From: JBBDYG01 sp040901765
GTDB taxonomy: Bacteria > Planctomycetota > Planctomycetia > Pirellulales > Lacipirellulaceae
Direction: 5' to 3'
Length of the DNA stretch: 56,822 nucleotides
Assembly (NCBI GenBank): GCA_040901765.1
Contig: JBBDYG010000130.1
Coordinates: 1-56,822, forward strand
Positions 24,076-31,525 of this stretch are shown piece after piece. Each line of letters starts with the position of its first letter. Position 1 is the stretch's first letter. The notes beneath the pieces are model-generated. The model was not told where the DNA came from. It made no database searches and was given only the letters and a program-made list of their open reading frames with translations. The position numbers and the translations under genes were made by a program.

Positions 24076-25092
24076 GTGCGACACGACTTGATGGTAGCAC
24101 TGGCATTGACGGGGCTGATTGCCTCCCCGGCGAGTTCCGCGTGGCCGACCTTTGGCGCATCGAAGCCGACATCGCCCCGCGCCGCCGCAACGGCGCCTGA
24201 ATCGGCTTGGGCAAAAATTTCGCCCTGGAAATCAAACGCACAAACGACGCCCGCGATGGCGCCCTATTATGGTGCGCTCGCGCCGCAGCCGGAAACCGCC
24301 ACGCAGAAAGTAACGCGGGCGATGAATCCCACCACGTGGTTTCCTTCGTCCGACAAACAGCGGTCCACGCCGCCAGACGCCATTTCGCTGGCGACCCCGG
24401 CGACACCACCGACACCACAGCTTCGAGTGGCGTTGGCTCAAATGGCCGAGGCGCAGGGGAAAACGGACGAGGCACGTAAGCAAATGGATCAGGCGCTTGC
24501 TCAGGCGCCGAACGATCCACAGGTTTTGCGCGAATACGCACGCATGGAAGACCGCGCCGGGCGAATGGCGGAAGCAGAGCAATTCTATGCTCGCGCTCTC
24601 TCAGCGAACCCCAAAGACGCCGCCGCGCGAAACGATCTGGGGCTCTGTCTCGCAAGGGGTGGCAAACTTCGCGAGTCGGCACAGATGCTTGAGTCCGCGG
24701 TAGAACTAAACCCACAGAAGCCCCTGTATCGGAACAATCTTGCAACGGTGCTCGTGGAGCTCGGCGACACGCAGGGCGCGTTCGCTCACCTTTCGGCGGT
24801 CCATCAGCCGGCGGTTGCCCATTTCAACTTGGGCCAACTCTTTTCCCAACGCGGGCGTAACACCGAAGCGGCGGGTTGCTTTCAGACGGCTTGCCAAATC
24901 GATCCCACGATGCAACCAGCCCAAGCGGCTTTCGCACGCTTGCAGCAGGCAAACGTTCAGGTTGCGTCGCGCCCCGCGACCCAGTCGGTGCTGGTGCCAC
25001 CAACCTCGATCCCGGCGAATCGGGTGACCGATTTTAGGCAGCCGGGCGGCCCTGCCTTTCCTGTCCCGCGCAGCTTACCTCCCGTACAATAG
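24076..25092 (+). CDS. TPR-repeat exported protein, TadD-like
   Basis: A 338-residue protein from GTG 24076, chosen because GGGAGG (24063-24068) is well placed and the peptide LMVALALTGLIASPASSA is a signal sequence. A GTG at 24007 overlapping the previous stop is the alternative. Residues 25-125 are low-complexity Pro/Thr/Ala. From about 130 several tetratricopeptide repeats are visible (LAQMAEAQGKTDEARKQMDQAL, YARMEDRAGRMAEAEQFYARAL, LGLCLARGGKLRESAQMLESAV). TadD-type TPR lipoproteins occupy this position in tad loci and support secretin or pilus assembly; no lipobox is evident here. Confidence 0.82.
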   Translation: MRHDLMVALALTGLIASPASSAWPTFGASKPTSPRAAATAPESAWAKISPWKSNAQTTPAMAPYYGALAPQPETATQKVTRAMNPTTWFPSSDKQRSTPPDAISLATPATPPTPQLRVALAQMAEAQGKTDEARKQMDQALAQAPNDPQVLREYARMEDRAGRMAEAEQFYARALSANPKDAAARNDLGLCLARGGKLRESAQMLESAVELNPQKPLYRNNLATVLVELGDTQGAFAHLSAVHQPAVAHFNLGQLFSQRGRNTEAAGCFQTACQIDPTMQPAQAAFARLQQANVQVASRPATQSVLVPPTSIPANRVTDFRQPGGPAFPVPRSLPPVQ

Positions 25093-25107
25093 CGGGCTGA
25101 ATCGACT

Positions 25108-25172
25108 GTAGCTGAATTCGCAAGAATTCAGGCTTCAACAGCACAATCCTGAACTCTTGCGAGTTCAGCTAC
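25108..25172. repeat. paired-palindrome element, CTGAAYTC type
   Basis: Left unit 25108-25132: GTAG, then CTGAATTC-GCAA-GAATTCAG. Right unit 25148-25172 is inverted: CTGAACTC-TTGC-GAGTTCAG, then CTAC. Each unit is a perfect 8-bp hairpin. The two differ at two positions which stay paired within each unit (AATT/AATT against AACT/AGTT). A single unit is at 511-530. Confidence 0.88.
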
Positions 25173-25254
25173 ATGTCAGATGAGCCGCCGGGGGAGCAAT
25201 GTCACTTGCCCCCGTCGCCCCGATTCGTGTATTCCCCGGCATTGGCATTCTGCC

Positions 25255-26151
25255 ATGGATCGTGTGTCGCGTCACATACCGGTAATGGCCGATCAGGTGA
25301 TCGAGTTCCTGCGGCCAGAGCCGGGATACACGCTGGTTGACGGCACCCTCGGAGGGGGCGGTCATACCAGGCTTTTGGCGGAACTGGTACAGCCGGGTGG
25401 GATGGTCATCGCGCTGGATCGAGATGCCGATGCAGTGGCGGCGGCGGAGCAATCGCTTCACGAACTGCCAGTCCGACCGATCCATGCCAACTACGCCGAC
25501 TTGCCGGAGGTGCTCGCCGATGAAGGAATCGAAACAGTCGATGGCATTTTACTCGACATCGGACTTTCAAGCGATCAGTTGGCTGACGATGAACGGGGAT
25601 TTAGCTATCAGGGCGCGGGCGAGCTTGACATGCGGTTTGATACGACGCGTGGCGAGCCTGCCTGGAGACTATTGGAACGACTGCGCGCGGAGCCGCTAGC
25701 CGATTTGATTTATGAATTTGGAGAGGAACGTTTCAGCCGGCGAATCGCCCGCCGCATTGTAGAGCAGCGACGCGAAAAACCAATTCGCACGGCGGGCGAA
25801 CTAGCCGACCTAGTCCGCCGCTGCGTTCCGCGGAGCAGAGGACACAAGATCGATCCCGCAACCCGGACCTTTCAGGCGCTACGGATTGCGGTGAACGAAG
25901 AACTGAAATGGCTGGAGGTCGCATTGCGGCGACTGCCGGAATGCCTGAAGCCCGGTGGGAGATTGGCGATTATCAGCTTTCATTCGCTGGAAGATCGCCG
26001 AGTGAAAGAGGCGTTCCGCGATGACGACCGGCTACAGGTTATTACCCGGCGACCCGCACGGGCGACCGATGACGAGATTGCCGCAAACCCTCGAGCCCGC
26101 AGCGCAAAACTTCGCGTGGCTGAGCGAAATACGACGATACGACCAGACTAG
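25255..26151 (+). CDS. rsmH: 16S rRNA m4C1402 N4-methyltransferase RsmH
   Basis: A 298-residue protein from ATG 25255 (the frame is open upstream, but family members start just before HIPVM). Motifs: HIPVMADQVIEFL, the SAM-binding DGTLGGGGHTRLLAEL, DRDADAV, GILLDIGLSSDQLADDERGFSYQGAGELDMRFD, RTFQALRIAVNEEL, and GGRLAIISFHSLEDRRVKEAF. It methylates N4 of C1402 in 16S rRNA. In most bacteria it opens the division and cell-wall cluster, but here it is followed only by a small membrane protein and then an unrelated divergent-strand gene, in line with the reduced dcw cluster of planctomycetes. Confidence 0.96.
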   Translation: MDRVSRHIPVMADQVIEFLRPEPGYTLVDGTLGGGGHTRLLAELVQPGGMVIALDRDADAVAAAEQSLHELPVRPIHANYADLPEVLADEGIETVDGILLDIGLSSDQLADDERGFSYQGAGELDMRFDTTRGEPAWRLLERLRAEPLADLIYEFGEERFSRRIARRIVEQRREKPIRTAGELADLVRRCVPRSRGHKIDPATRTFQALRIAVNEELKWLEVALRRLPECLKPGGRLAIISFHSLEDRRVKEAFRDDDRLQVITRRPARATDDEIAANPRARSAKLRVAERNTTIRPD

Positions 26152-26178
26152 AAACGACGCACCCCAACAGAGTAGTCG

Positions 26179-26466
26179 ATGACATACCTGCGAGATATAA
26201 CCACCCGCAAAACTGGCGTGGCGCTTTCCATGCTGACGGTACTCGTGCTGGCAGTCGGTTACGTGGCCGTTCAATGGTTGAGCGGGTCGAGGCAACCGCC
26301 AGCCTTGGAACAACCGCCCAGCGCACTACAGGCAAACACCGCTCCAATCGAGCCGCCGTTGATTCTGAAGCCTAACGCGCCCGATGGCGCAATCACAACC
26401 GGCTGGGAGTTTCCCCTGGAAGAGCCGCCCATCGATACCGCACTTCGCGAACGCGAGGTACGGTAG
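26179..26466 (+). CDS. small single-pass membrane protein after rsmH
   Basis: A 95-residue protein, 27 bases after rsmH and same strand, so probably co-transcribed. One N-terminal membrane helix (VALSMLTVLVLAVGYVAVQWL, residues 14-34) is preceded by a short basic segment. The outside tail is Pro-rich (PPALEQPPSALQ, PPLILKPNAPDG, FPLEEPPID). It occupies the place of ftsL in ordinary dcw clusters and has the same topology, but it lacks the coiled-coil heptads of FtsL. Function unknown. Confidence 0.65.
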   Translation: MTYLRDITTRKTGVALSMLTVLVLAVGYVAVQWLSGSRQPPALEQPPSALQANTAPIEPPLILKPNAPDGAITTGWEFPLEEPPIDTALREREVR

Positions 26467-26468
26467 CC

Positions 26469-26498
26469 GGGGACTAGGGGCTGGGGACTGGGGCTGAG
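26469..26498. repeat. heptamer tandem repeat, GGGGACT type
   Basis: GGGGACT, AGGGGCT, GGGGACT, GGGGCTG. In the other orientation this is the CCCCAGT heptamer known as an STRR unit in heterocystous cyanobacteria. It fills the gap between the small membrane gene and the convergent glycosyltransferase. Confidence 0.8.
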
Positions 26499-26556
26499 GA
26501 GTTTTTGCCACTTTGCCACGCTGCGCGCCTCTCAAGTAGTTCACCGACCGCTCAGC

Positions 26557-27675
26557 CTATAACAGCAATTCACGGTAAAGTGACGCATATCGCCGGGCCG
26601 TTTCATCGAGCGAGAATCGTTGCCTGGCTCGGGCTTGATTCGCCTGGCCGACCTCGGCGGCCCGGTCGCGATCGCGCAGCATACAAACCAGCCGTTCGAC
26701 GAACAGCGTGGCCTCGTCACGGCCAACCACTTGTTCTGCTGCGAGCGCGCTTCCGAGCACTTCGCGAACGCCTTCCACTTCAGTCGCTAGCACTGGCCGC
26801 GCTGCGGCCATCGCTTCCAGCACGGCGTTGGGCATCCCTTCCCAGGCGGAAGTCAGCACGAGCGCATCGCAAGAAGCAAGCAAGCGGGGCACGTCGCCAC
26901 GCCAACCGAGGAACCGAACGCGATCGACGATCCCTAACTGCGCCGAGCGTTTCGTAAGATACACCTGCGACGAGCCCGAGCCAGCCAGCAGCAGATAGGT
27001 GTCGGGAAGTCGCGGCAGGGCCTCGGCGAAACGCGCGAGCAGCCAGTCGATTCGCTTCTGTGAATCGAGTCGGCCGACATGCAACACCACCCGGGCGGTG
27101 GATGGCAATCCTAACTCGAGCCGTTCCAGCGGCTGTGCTTGCGCAAACGTCTCGACATCCACGCCGTTGGGAATCATCACGACCTTGCGCGGGTCGAGTT
27201 GCATGTCGCGGATCGCGAACTCGGCCACCGAGTGACTGACGCAAACGTGGCGTGCGACCCAGCGCTCGGTACGACGGGCGAGCCAAGCGTGCAAGTTCGC
27301 GCGGCGCTCGGCCACGCGAATGCCCGTTACCACGGGGCGCACGCCTGCCGCTCGGGCGGCGACCGTCGCTGCGATATTCGCATGCGCCAAGAACGATTGC
27401 ACGAGCACAGGCTGAAGCTGTTGAAAGTACCGCTTCAATTTCACAATCGTCGTCGGGGCGGCAAGCATGCCTGGCGCATTCAAGAACGTCACCGGCACGC
27501 CGCCGTCCTTCAACCGGTCAACCACGATACTTTCAATCGACTCCGGCGGCTCGGCTAGCGCCACCACGTGCGGCGTAAACTCAGCCGTCGGCATGCGTAG
27601 CACCAATTCCGCAAGCTGGCGTTCCGCCCCGCCCGGATGCAGTGTTGTAATGCAGAATGCGAGAGGCTGAGACAC
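26557..27675 (-). CDS. glycosyltransferase family 4 (GT-B fold)
   Basis: A 372-residue protein starting at a GTG. N-terminal half: ITTLHPGGAERQLAELVLRM, the GGAE loop found in many GT4 enzymes, and VVDRLKDGGVPVTFLN. C-terminal nucleotide-sugar domain: IPNGVDVETF, VVLHVGRLDSQKRIDWLLARF, TYLLLAGSGSSQ, VRFLGWRGDVPRLLASCDALVLTSAWEGMPNAVLEAMAAARPVLATEVEG, with the EX7E-type pattern (E..GMPNAVLE). It is probably cytoplasmic, transferring a hexose from a sugar nucleotide to a lipid or polysaccharide acceptor. It stands alone on its strand; the acceptor is unknown. Confidence 0.92.
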   Translation of the reverse strand: MSQPLAFCITTLHPGGAERQLAELVLRMPTAEFTPHVVALAEPPESIESIVVDRLKDGGVPVTFLNAPGMLAAPTTIVKLKRYFQQLQPVLVQSFLAHANIAATVAARAAGVRPVVTGIRVAERRANLHAWLARRTERWVARHVCVSHSVAEFAIRDMQLDPRKVVMIPNGVDVETFAQAQPLERLELGLPSTARVVLHVGRLDSQKRIDWLLARFAEALPRLPDTYLLLAGSGSSQVYLTKRSAQLGIVDRVRFLGWRGDVPRLLASCDALVLTSAWEGMPNAVLEAMAAARPVLATEVEGVREVLGSALAAEQVVGRDEATLFVERLVCMLRDRDRAAEVGQANQARARQRFSLDETARRYASLYRELLL

Positions 27676-27788
27676 GCGGCCAATTGGCTAGGGTTCCGTG
27701 GCACTATCGTCGGCAGGTGCCGAGCCGGGTACCATTGTACGCTTCCTTAGTAGTCTCCCCAACCCAAACAATAAGAATGTGAACAGGA

Positions 27789-27848
27789 GGTAACAGAGAG
27801 AGCAGAGTAAAGAATGATTGTGTGTTTATCTTCGCTTGCTCTGTTACC
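27789..27848. repeat. inverted repeat in the queA leader
   Basis: GGTAACAGAG (27789-27798) and CTCTGTTACC (27839-27848), perfect 10-bp arms 40 bases apart. The right arm ends 12 bases before the queA ATG. Pairing in the mRNA would reach close to the start region; no preQ1-riboswitch motif is seen. Confidence 0.7.
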
Positions 27849-27860
27849 TTTTATCAAACT

Positions 27861-28922
27861 ATGCCTGCCGACCCGCTTCTCTTCGACTACGACCTTCCAC
27901 GTCGGCTAATCGCGCAGGAGCCGTTGCGGAACCGGTCGGACGCGCGGTTGATGCTCGTCGATCGGGGGCGGCAAGCGATTGAGCATTGGCACGTTCGCGA
28001 CTTGCCCGAATTGCTCCGGACCGGCGATCGATTAGTGCTTAACAACACGCAAGTTGTTCCAGCGCAACTGGCGGGAAAACGGGAATCGACGGGTGGCCGC
28101 TGGCAGGGGTTATTCTTACGCGAGGAAGAGGGTTTCTGGCGAATTGTCTGCAAGACGCGCGGCCGACTCGCGCCGGGCGAGATTATCGTACTGAAAGACC
28201 GCGAGGGCCGCCCCGCGGCGAAACTTTGGCTGCTGGAGCGGCTCGACGGGGGTGAGTGGCTGGCGCGCTTGCAAGAACCGGAACCGACCGTCGAAGCGCT
28301 TCAGCGGTTTGGTAGAGTGCCGCTACCGCATTACATCCGCGGCGGGCAAATGATTGACTCCGACGTGCAGAACTATCAAACGGTATTCGCCCGCCAACCC
28401 GGCGCCGTCGCGGCGCCGACGGCCGGTCTCCATTTCACGGCCGATTTGTTGCGGCAGATCGACCAGAAGGGGGTCGGCCTCACGGCGGTCACGCTCCATG
28501 TTGGGCTGGGCACGTTTCGCCCCATATCCGTGCCGTCGCTCGATGATCACCAAATGCATAGCGAATGGGGCGAACTCAGCCCGACCGCCGCGGCGGAGAT
28601 CAGTGCGACCCGATCCGCAGGAGGTCGGGTAATAGCGGTTGGAACGACCTCGGTTCGCGTGCTCGAGACGGCCGCTCATTCGACCGACGGCCAACCCGAT
28701 GCCATCGCGCCATTTACGGGGGACACGGCTCTGTTCATCCGGCCCCCGTTTGAGTTCCGCGCCGTCGATGCCCTGCTCACCAACTTCCACTTTCCCCGCA
28801 CAACGCTGCTGGTACTCGTGCAGACGTTCGGGGGTGAGGAGGTGATTCAGCGGGCCTACCACGAAGCGGTGCGAGAAGAATACCGCTTCTACAGCTACGG
28901 CGACGCGATGCTGGTGGTGTAG
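27861..28922 (+). CDS. queA: S-adenosylmethionine:tRNA ribosyltransferase-isomerase QueA
   Basis: A 353-residue protein from ATG 27861; an in-frame GTG at 27822 adds an atypical tail. Family motifs: FDYDLPRRLIAQEPLRNRSDARLMLVDR, DRLVLNNTQVVPAQLAGKR, GRVPLPHYIRGG, YQTVFARQPGAVAAPTAGLHFT, TLHVGLGTFRPI, HSEWGELS, VIAVGTTSVRVLETA, DTALFIRPPFEFRAVDALLTNFHFPRTTLLVLVQTFGG. It adds the ribosyl moiety of SAM to 7-aminomethyl-7-deazaguanine in tRNA, the penultimate step to queuosine. No other queuosine gene is nearby. A 10-bp inverted repeat precedes it. Confidence 0.96.
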   Translation: MPADPLLFDYDLPRRLIAQEPLRNRSDARLMLVDRGRQAIEHWHVRDLPELLRTGDRLVLNNTQVVPAQLAGKRESTGGRWQGLFLREEEGFWRIVCKTRGRLAPGEIIVLKDREGRPAAKLWLLERLDGGEWLARLQEPEPTVEALQRFGRVPLPHYIRGGQMIDSDVQNYQTVFARQPGAVAAPTAGLHFTADLLRQIDQKGVGLTAVTLHVGLGTFRPISVPSLDDHQMHSEWGELSPTAAAEISATRSAGGRVIAVGTTSVRVLETAAHSTDGQPDAIAPFTGDTALFIRPPFEFRAVDALLTNFHFPRTTLLVLVQTFGGEEVIQRAYHEAVREEYRFYSYGDAMLVV

Positions 28923-28929
28923 CTGGCTT

Positions 28930-29018
28930 GGCTGTCAGCTGTCAGCTATCGGCTATTGGCTGTCGGCAAGAGAGAGGGGAAGCGTCGTTTTTGGCCGATA
29001 GCCGAAAGCCGACAGCCT
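28930..29018. repeat. GGCTRTC heptamer hairpin element
   Basis: The left arm (28930-28967) has GGCTGTCAGCTGTC.. heptamers ending TGTCGGC. The loop is about 26 bases. The right arm (28994-29018) is GGCCGATAGCC.. ending GACAGCC. It lies between queA and the terminator of the minus-strand pilin. The rest of this 366-base gap holds no gene. Confidence 0.8.
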
Positions 29019-29027
29019 CTTCGCCAT

Positions 29028-29090
29028 AAAAAAGGCGGCTCTTCCCGGGAAGGACTGGGGCAGGTAATCCCTCTCTGCAGAAGAGCCGCC
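29028..29090 (-). terminator. terminator-like hairpin downstream of second pilin
   Basis: On the minus strand: GGCGGCTCTTC (29090-29080), a 35-base loop, GAAGAGCCGCC (29044-29034), then a run of T. Perfect 11-bp stem with U-tract. The pilin stop is about 200 bases earlier, leaving a long 3' UTR. Confidence 0.75.
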
Positions 29091-29288
29091 AAATTGCTAG
29101 CTTCAGCGGTGCTTCGGATGACCGCATCTGAAGCACCGTCGTAGAGTTATCGGCCACCTGGTATCTGGACTTTACCCGCTTGCTTTCAGCCTATTAAAGC
29201 GCTTTCAACCGCATCACGTGCAGAATCGTAGAGTTGTGGAATACAAACGTCTCGGTAGGAATTGCTGGCTCGATTAAGCTGCCGGAAA

Positions 29289-29465
29289 CTACGATCCGAG
29301 AGCGCTGGCGATTTCCGCGGACGAGCTGTCGAAACTGTCCCCGGTCGCCTGGGCTAGGCTGTTCACTGCGCCTAAGCAAAGCCCCACGATCAATGCGAGC
29401 AGTACCGCGTATTCGACGGCAGTCGGTCCGTCGTCGCGCTTCAAGAACTGGAGGATGGCACGCAT
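29289..29465 (-). CDS. second Flp/Fap-type pilin, outside the tad block
   Basis: A 58-residue protein from ATG 29465, with AAGGG about 11 bases upstream. A longer in-frame start exists but yields an atypical leader. It begins MRAILQFLKRDDGPTAVEYA and has the hydrophobic helix VLLALIVGLCLGAV. It shares the DGPTAVEYAV core and the total length with the pilin at 13239-13415, but its C-terminal part (AQATGDSFDSSSAEIASALGS) differs. It lies 4 kb beyond the end of the tad genes, on the opposite strand, with its own terminator. It is probably an alternative or minor pilin handled by the same peptidase. Confidence 0.92.
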   Translation of the reverse strand: MRAILQFLKRDDGPTAVEYAVLLALIVGLCLGAVNSLAQATGDSFDSSSAEIASALGS

Positions 29466-29588
29466 GGAAGTTGCCCTTGATACGGTGCAAGCCACGAGTT
29501 TCACGTCGCGGCCGAGATGGTCCAATCTCGACGCCGTTGGCTCGCTGCCACAGCCCGACTGCCAAGTCCCTACACTTGAAGCATAATA

Positions 29589-29621
29589 CAAAAAAGAAGG
29601 GAGCGCGTATTCAGCGCTCCC
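29589..29621 (-). terminator. rho-independent terminator after the iscA-like gene
   Basis: On the minus strand: GGGAGCGC (29621-29614), loop TGAATAC, GCGCTCCC (29606-29599), followed by CTTCTTTTTT. Perfect 8-bp stem and U-tract. It ends the cysteine desulfurase / iscA-like transcription unit. Confidence 0.92.
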
Positions 29622-29691
29622 TGACAGAAATCAATATCGAACCGTGAGCGTTAAACTTTGCGGCCAATAACGGTTGTATCGCGCTATCGCG

Positions 29692-30024
29692 TTATGCCTG
29701 GAATGAACTGCCGCAGCCGCACGACTTCACCGCATGGGGGTTGTCGAACGTAAAGCCCCGCCGCTCGATGCCGTCGTAAAAGTCGACCGTCGTGCCGTCC
29801 AGGTAGAGCGCGCTCTTCTTATCGACCACGACCGGTACGCCGTGGCAATCGAACTTGCTGTCGATCGTCGCGTCGAAGCCCTTATCGAAGCCCAGGGCAT
29901 AGCTGAACCCGCTGCACCCGCCGCCGGTGACTCCCACGCGAAGTACCGAGCCATCTTCGATCTTTTGACTATCCATAATCCGCTTGACTTCTTCCGCGGC
30001 TCGTTCGGTCAAAGTGACTGACAT
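29692..30024 (-). CDS. A-type iron-sulfur carrier (IscA/ErpA-like)
   Basis: A 110-residue protein from ATG 30024 with GGAG 9 bases upstream; an upstream in-frame ATG at 30066 lacks such a site. It begins MSVTLTERAAEEVKRIM. The three Cys ligands of the family are present: one in GVTGGGCSGFSYALGFD and two in SCGCGSSF at the C terminus. It carries or inserts Fe-S clusters. It lies 200 bases downstream of the cysteine desulfurase on the same strand and shares its terminator, so the two probably form one Fe-S assembly unit. No IscU-like scaffold is visible here. Confidence 0.94.
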   Translation of the reverse strand: MSVTLTERAAEEVKRIMDSQKIEDGSVLRVGVTGGGCSGFSYALGFDKGFDATIDSKFDCHGVPVVVDKKSALYLDGTTVDFYDGIERRGFTFDNPHAVKSCGCGSSFQA

Positions 30025-30146
30025 GGTTTGCTGCTCCGATTCTATGGGAAAGGCTGATTCTTCCATCGGCCCGCCGGGCCGGTTTTCGACAGTGGTCGTT
30101 CGATAAATTATAGCAGATTATCCCGCAAGGGAAGAGCACCGTAGGA

Positions 30147-30227
30147 GTAGGTCAGGCTTTGCCTGACATGTCGTGGAAGCAAGACTCCAAATCCACTCCT
30201 CCGCTTGTCAGGCAGAGCCTGACCTAC
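30147..30227. repeat. paired-palindrome element, GTCAGGC type, copy 2
   Basis: Left unit 30147-30167 is GTAG + GTCAGGC-TTT-GCCTGAC. The inverted right unit 30207-30227 has loop AGA, with 39 bases between them. The outer CTAC of the right unit contains the stop codon (TAG on the minus strand, 30224-30226) of the cysteine desulfurase gene. Confidence 0.88.
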
Positions 30228-31423
30228 GCTAGTTCCCGCAATTCATGCACCGCGGCGGCGACCGTCGTGGCGGCCACCAGCACCTCGTCTGCCGTATTAA
30301 ACCGCCCCAAGCCGAACCGCAAGCTTGCCCGGGCGGCGTCGGAATTCAGGCCCAAGGCCCGCAGCACGTGGCTTGGTTCGGGGTCGGTCGAAGAACACGC
30401 CGCCCCGCTGCTAACGGCCAGGTTGCCCATTCTCAACAATAGCGCCTCTCCGTCTACATCGCCGAACGTCACGTTTAGGTTGCCGGGTAGGCGTAACGGC
30501 GTGCCGTCCGGATACCGCTCATCAAGCGCCGGTCCGCACAGTTCGATACCATCGATCCGCGCCTGCAATTCGCTCCACAATCGGTCGCGCAATGCCGCGA
30601 GCCGTTCCATCTCGTGCGGTAGTTCAGCGAGGCACAATTCCAACGCTTTTGCGAATCCGACAATTCCCGGCACGTTCAGCGTGCCGCTGCGGCGGCCTTC
30701 TTGTTGTCCACCGCCGGCGATTTGCGCTTCGAGCCGCACAATCGGATCGCGCCGCCGGACGTAGAGCGCGCCAATTCCCTTCGGGCCGTAAATCTTGTGC
30801 GCGGTAAAGCTCATCAGATCGACGCCAAGTTCTTTCACATCGACCGGAATCTTTCCCGCCGCTTGCGTCGCATCGCAGTGAAGCAGCACGCCCCGCTCGC
30901 GGCAGTGCTTGGCGATTTCGGCCAGTGGCTGAATCACTCCGATCTCGTTGTTGGCAAGCATCACCGTTAGAAGGCAGGTGTCGTCGCGAATCGCGATTGC
31001 CAAACGCTCCGGGTCGAGGCACCCCGCTCGGCGGTCGCTGTGGGGCGTTACATCGAGCAGCGTTACTTCATAATCGCGTCGCGAAAGTCGCGCCAGCGGA
31101 TCGAGCACCGCGCGATGCTCGGTGGTGACGCTGACCAAGTGATCGCCCCGCCGCCGCGAGCGCTCGGCCACGCCGCGGATCGCCAAGTTATTGCTCTCGG
31201 TCGCGCCGCTGGTGAAGACGATCTCGGGGGCATCGGCGCCGATTGCCACGGCGATCGACTCCCGCGACCGCTCAACCGCTTCGCGGGCATGTTCGCCGAA
31301 GGGGTGCCCCACGCTTCCCGCGTTGCCGTACTCCTCCGTGAAATAAGGCAGCATCGCCTCCAGCACGCGCGGATCAACCCGCGTCGTGGCGTGGTTGTCC
31401 ATGTAAATAATGGGTGTGGGCAT
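30224..31423 (-). CDS. cysteine desulfurase (NifS/IscS-like)
   Basis: A 399-residue PLP enzyme. Start region IIYMDNHATTRVDPRVLEAMLPYF. Motifs: EIVFTSGATESNNLAIRG, TTEHRAVLDPL, LLTVMLANNEIGVIQPLAEIAKHC, LLHCDATQAAGKIPVDV, DLMSFTAHKIYGPKGIGALYVRR (PLP Lys in SFTAHK), GGGQQEGRRSGTLNVPGIVGFAKA, and AVSSGAACSSTDPEPSHVLRALGL with the catalytic Cys in SGAACSS. It takes sulfur from cysteine for Fe-S cluster and thio-modification pathways. The gene is bracketed by GTCAGGC paired palindromes at both ends (30147-30227 and 31444-31522). Confidence 0.96.
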   Translation of the reverse strand: MPTPIIYMDNHATTRVDPRVLEAMLPYFTEEYGNAGSVGHPFGEHAREAVERSRESIAVAIGADAPEIVFTSGATESNNLAIRGVAERSRRRGDHLVSVTTEHRAVLDPLARLSRRDYEVTLLDVTPHSDRRAGCLDPERLAIAIRDDTCLLTVMLANNEIGVIQPLAEIAKHCRERGVLLHCDATQAAGKIPVDVKELGVDLMSFTAHKIYGPKGIGALYVRRRDPIVRLEAQIAGGGQQEGRRSGTLNVPGIVGFAKALELCLAELPHEMERLAALRDRLWSELQARIDGIELCGPALDERYPDGTPLRLPGNLNVTFGDVDGEALLLRMGNLAVSSGAACSSTDPEPSHVLRALGLNSDAARASLRFGLGRFNTADEVLVAATTVAAAVHELRELA

Positions 31424-31443
31424 AACATTATTCTACCGTACCC

Positions 31444-31522
31444 GTAGGTCACGCTCTGCCTGACAGCGGCGGAGAAGACTTGAAAACTGATACCCACTCA
31501 TGTCAGGCACAGCCTGACCTAC
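31444..31522. repeat. paired-palindrome element, GTCAGGC type, copy 3
   Basis: Left unit 31444-31464 (one change, GTCACGC) and inverted right unit 31502-31522 (GTCAGGC-ACA-GCCTGAC, then CTAC), 37 bases apart. It lies between the cysteine desulfurase start and the Nudix-like stop, ending 4 bases before the latter. Confidence 0.85.
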
Positions 31523-31525
31523 CGC

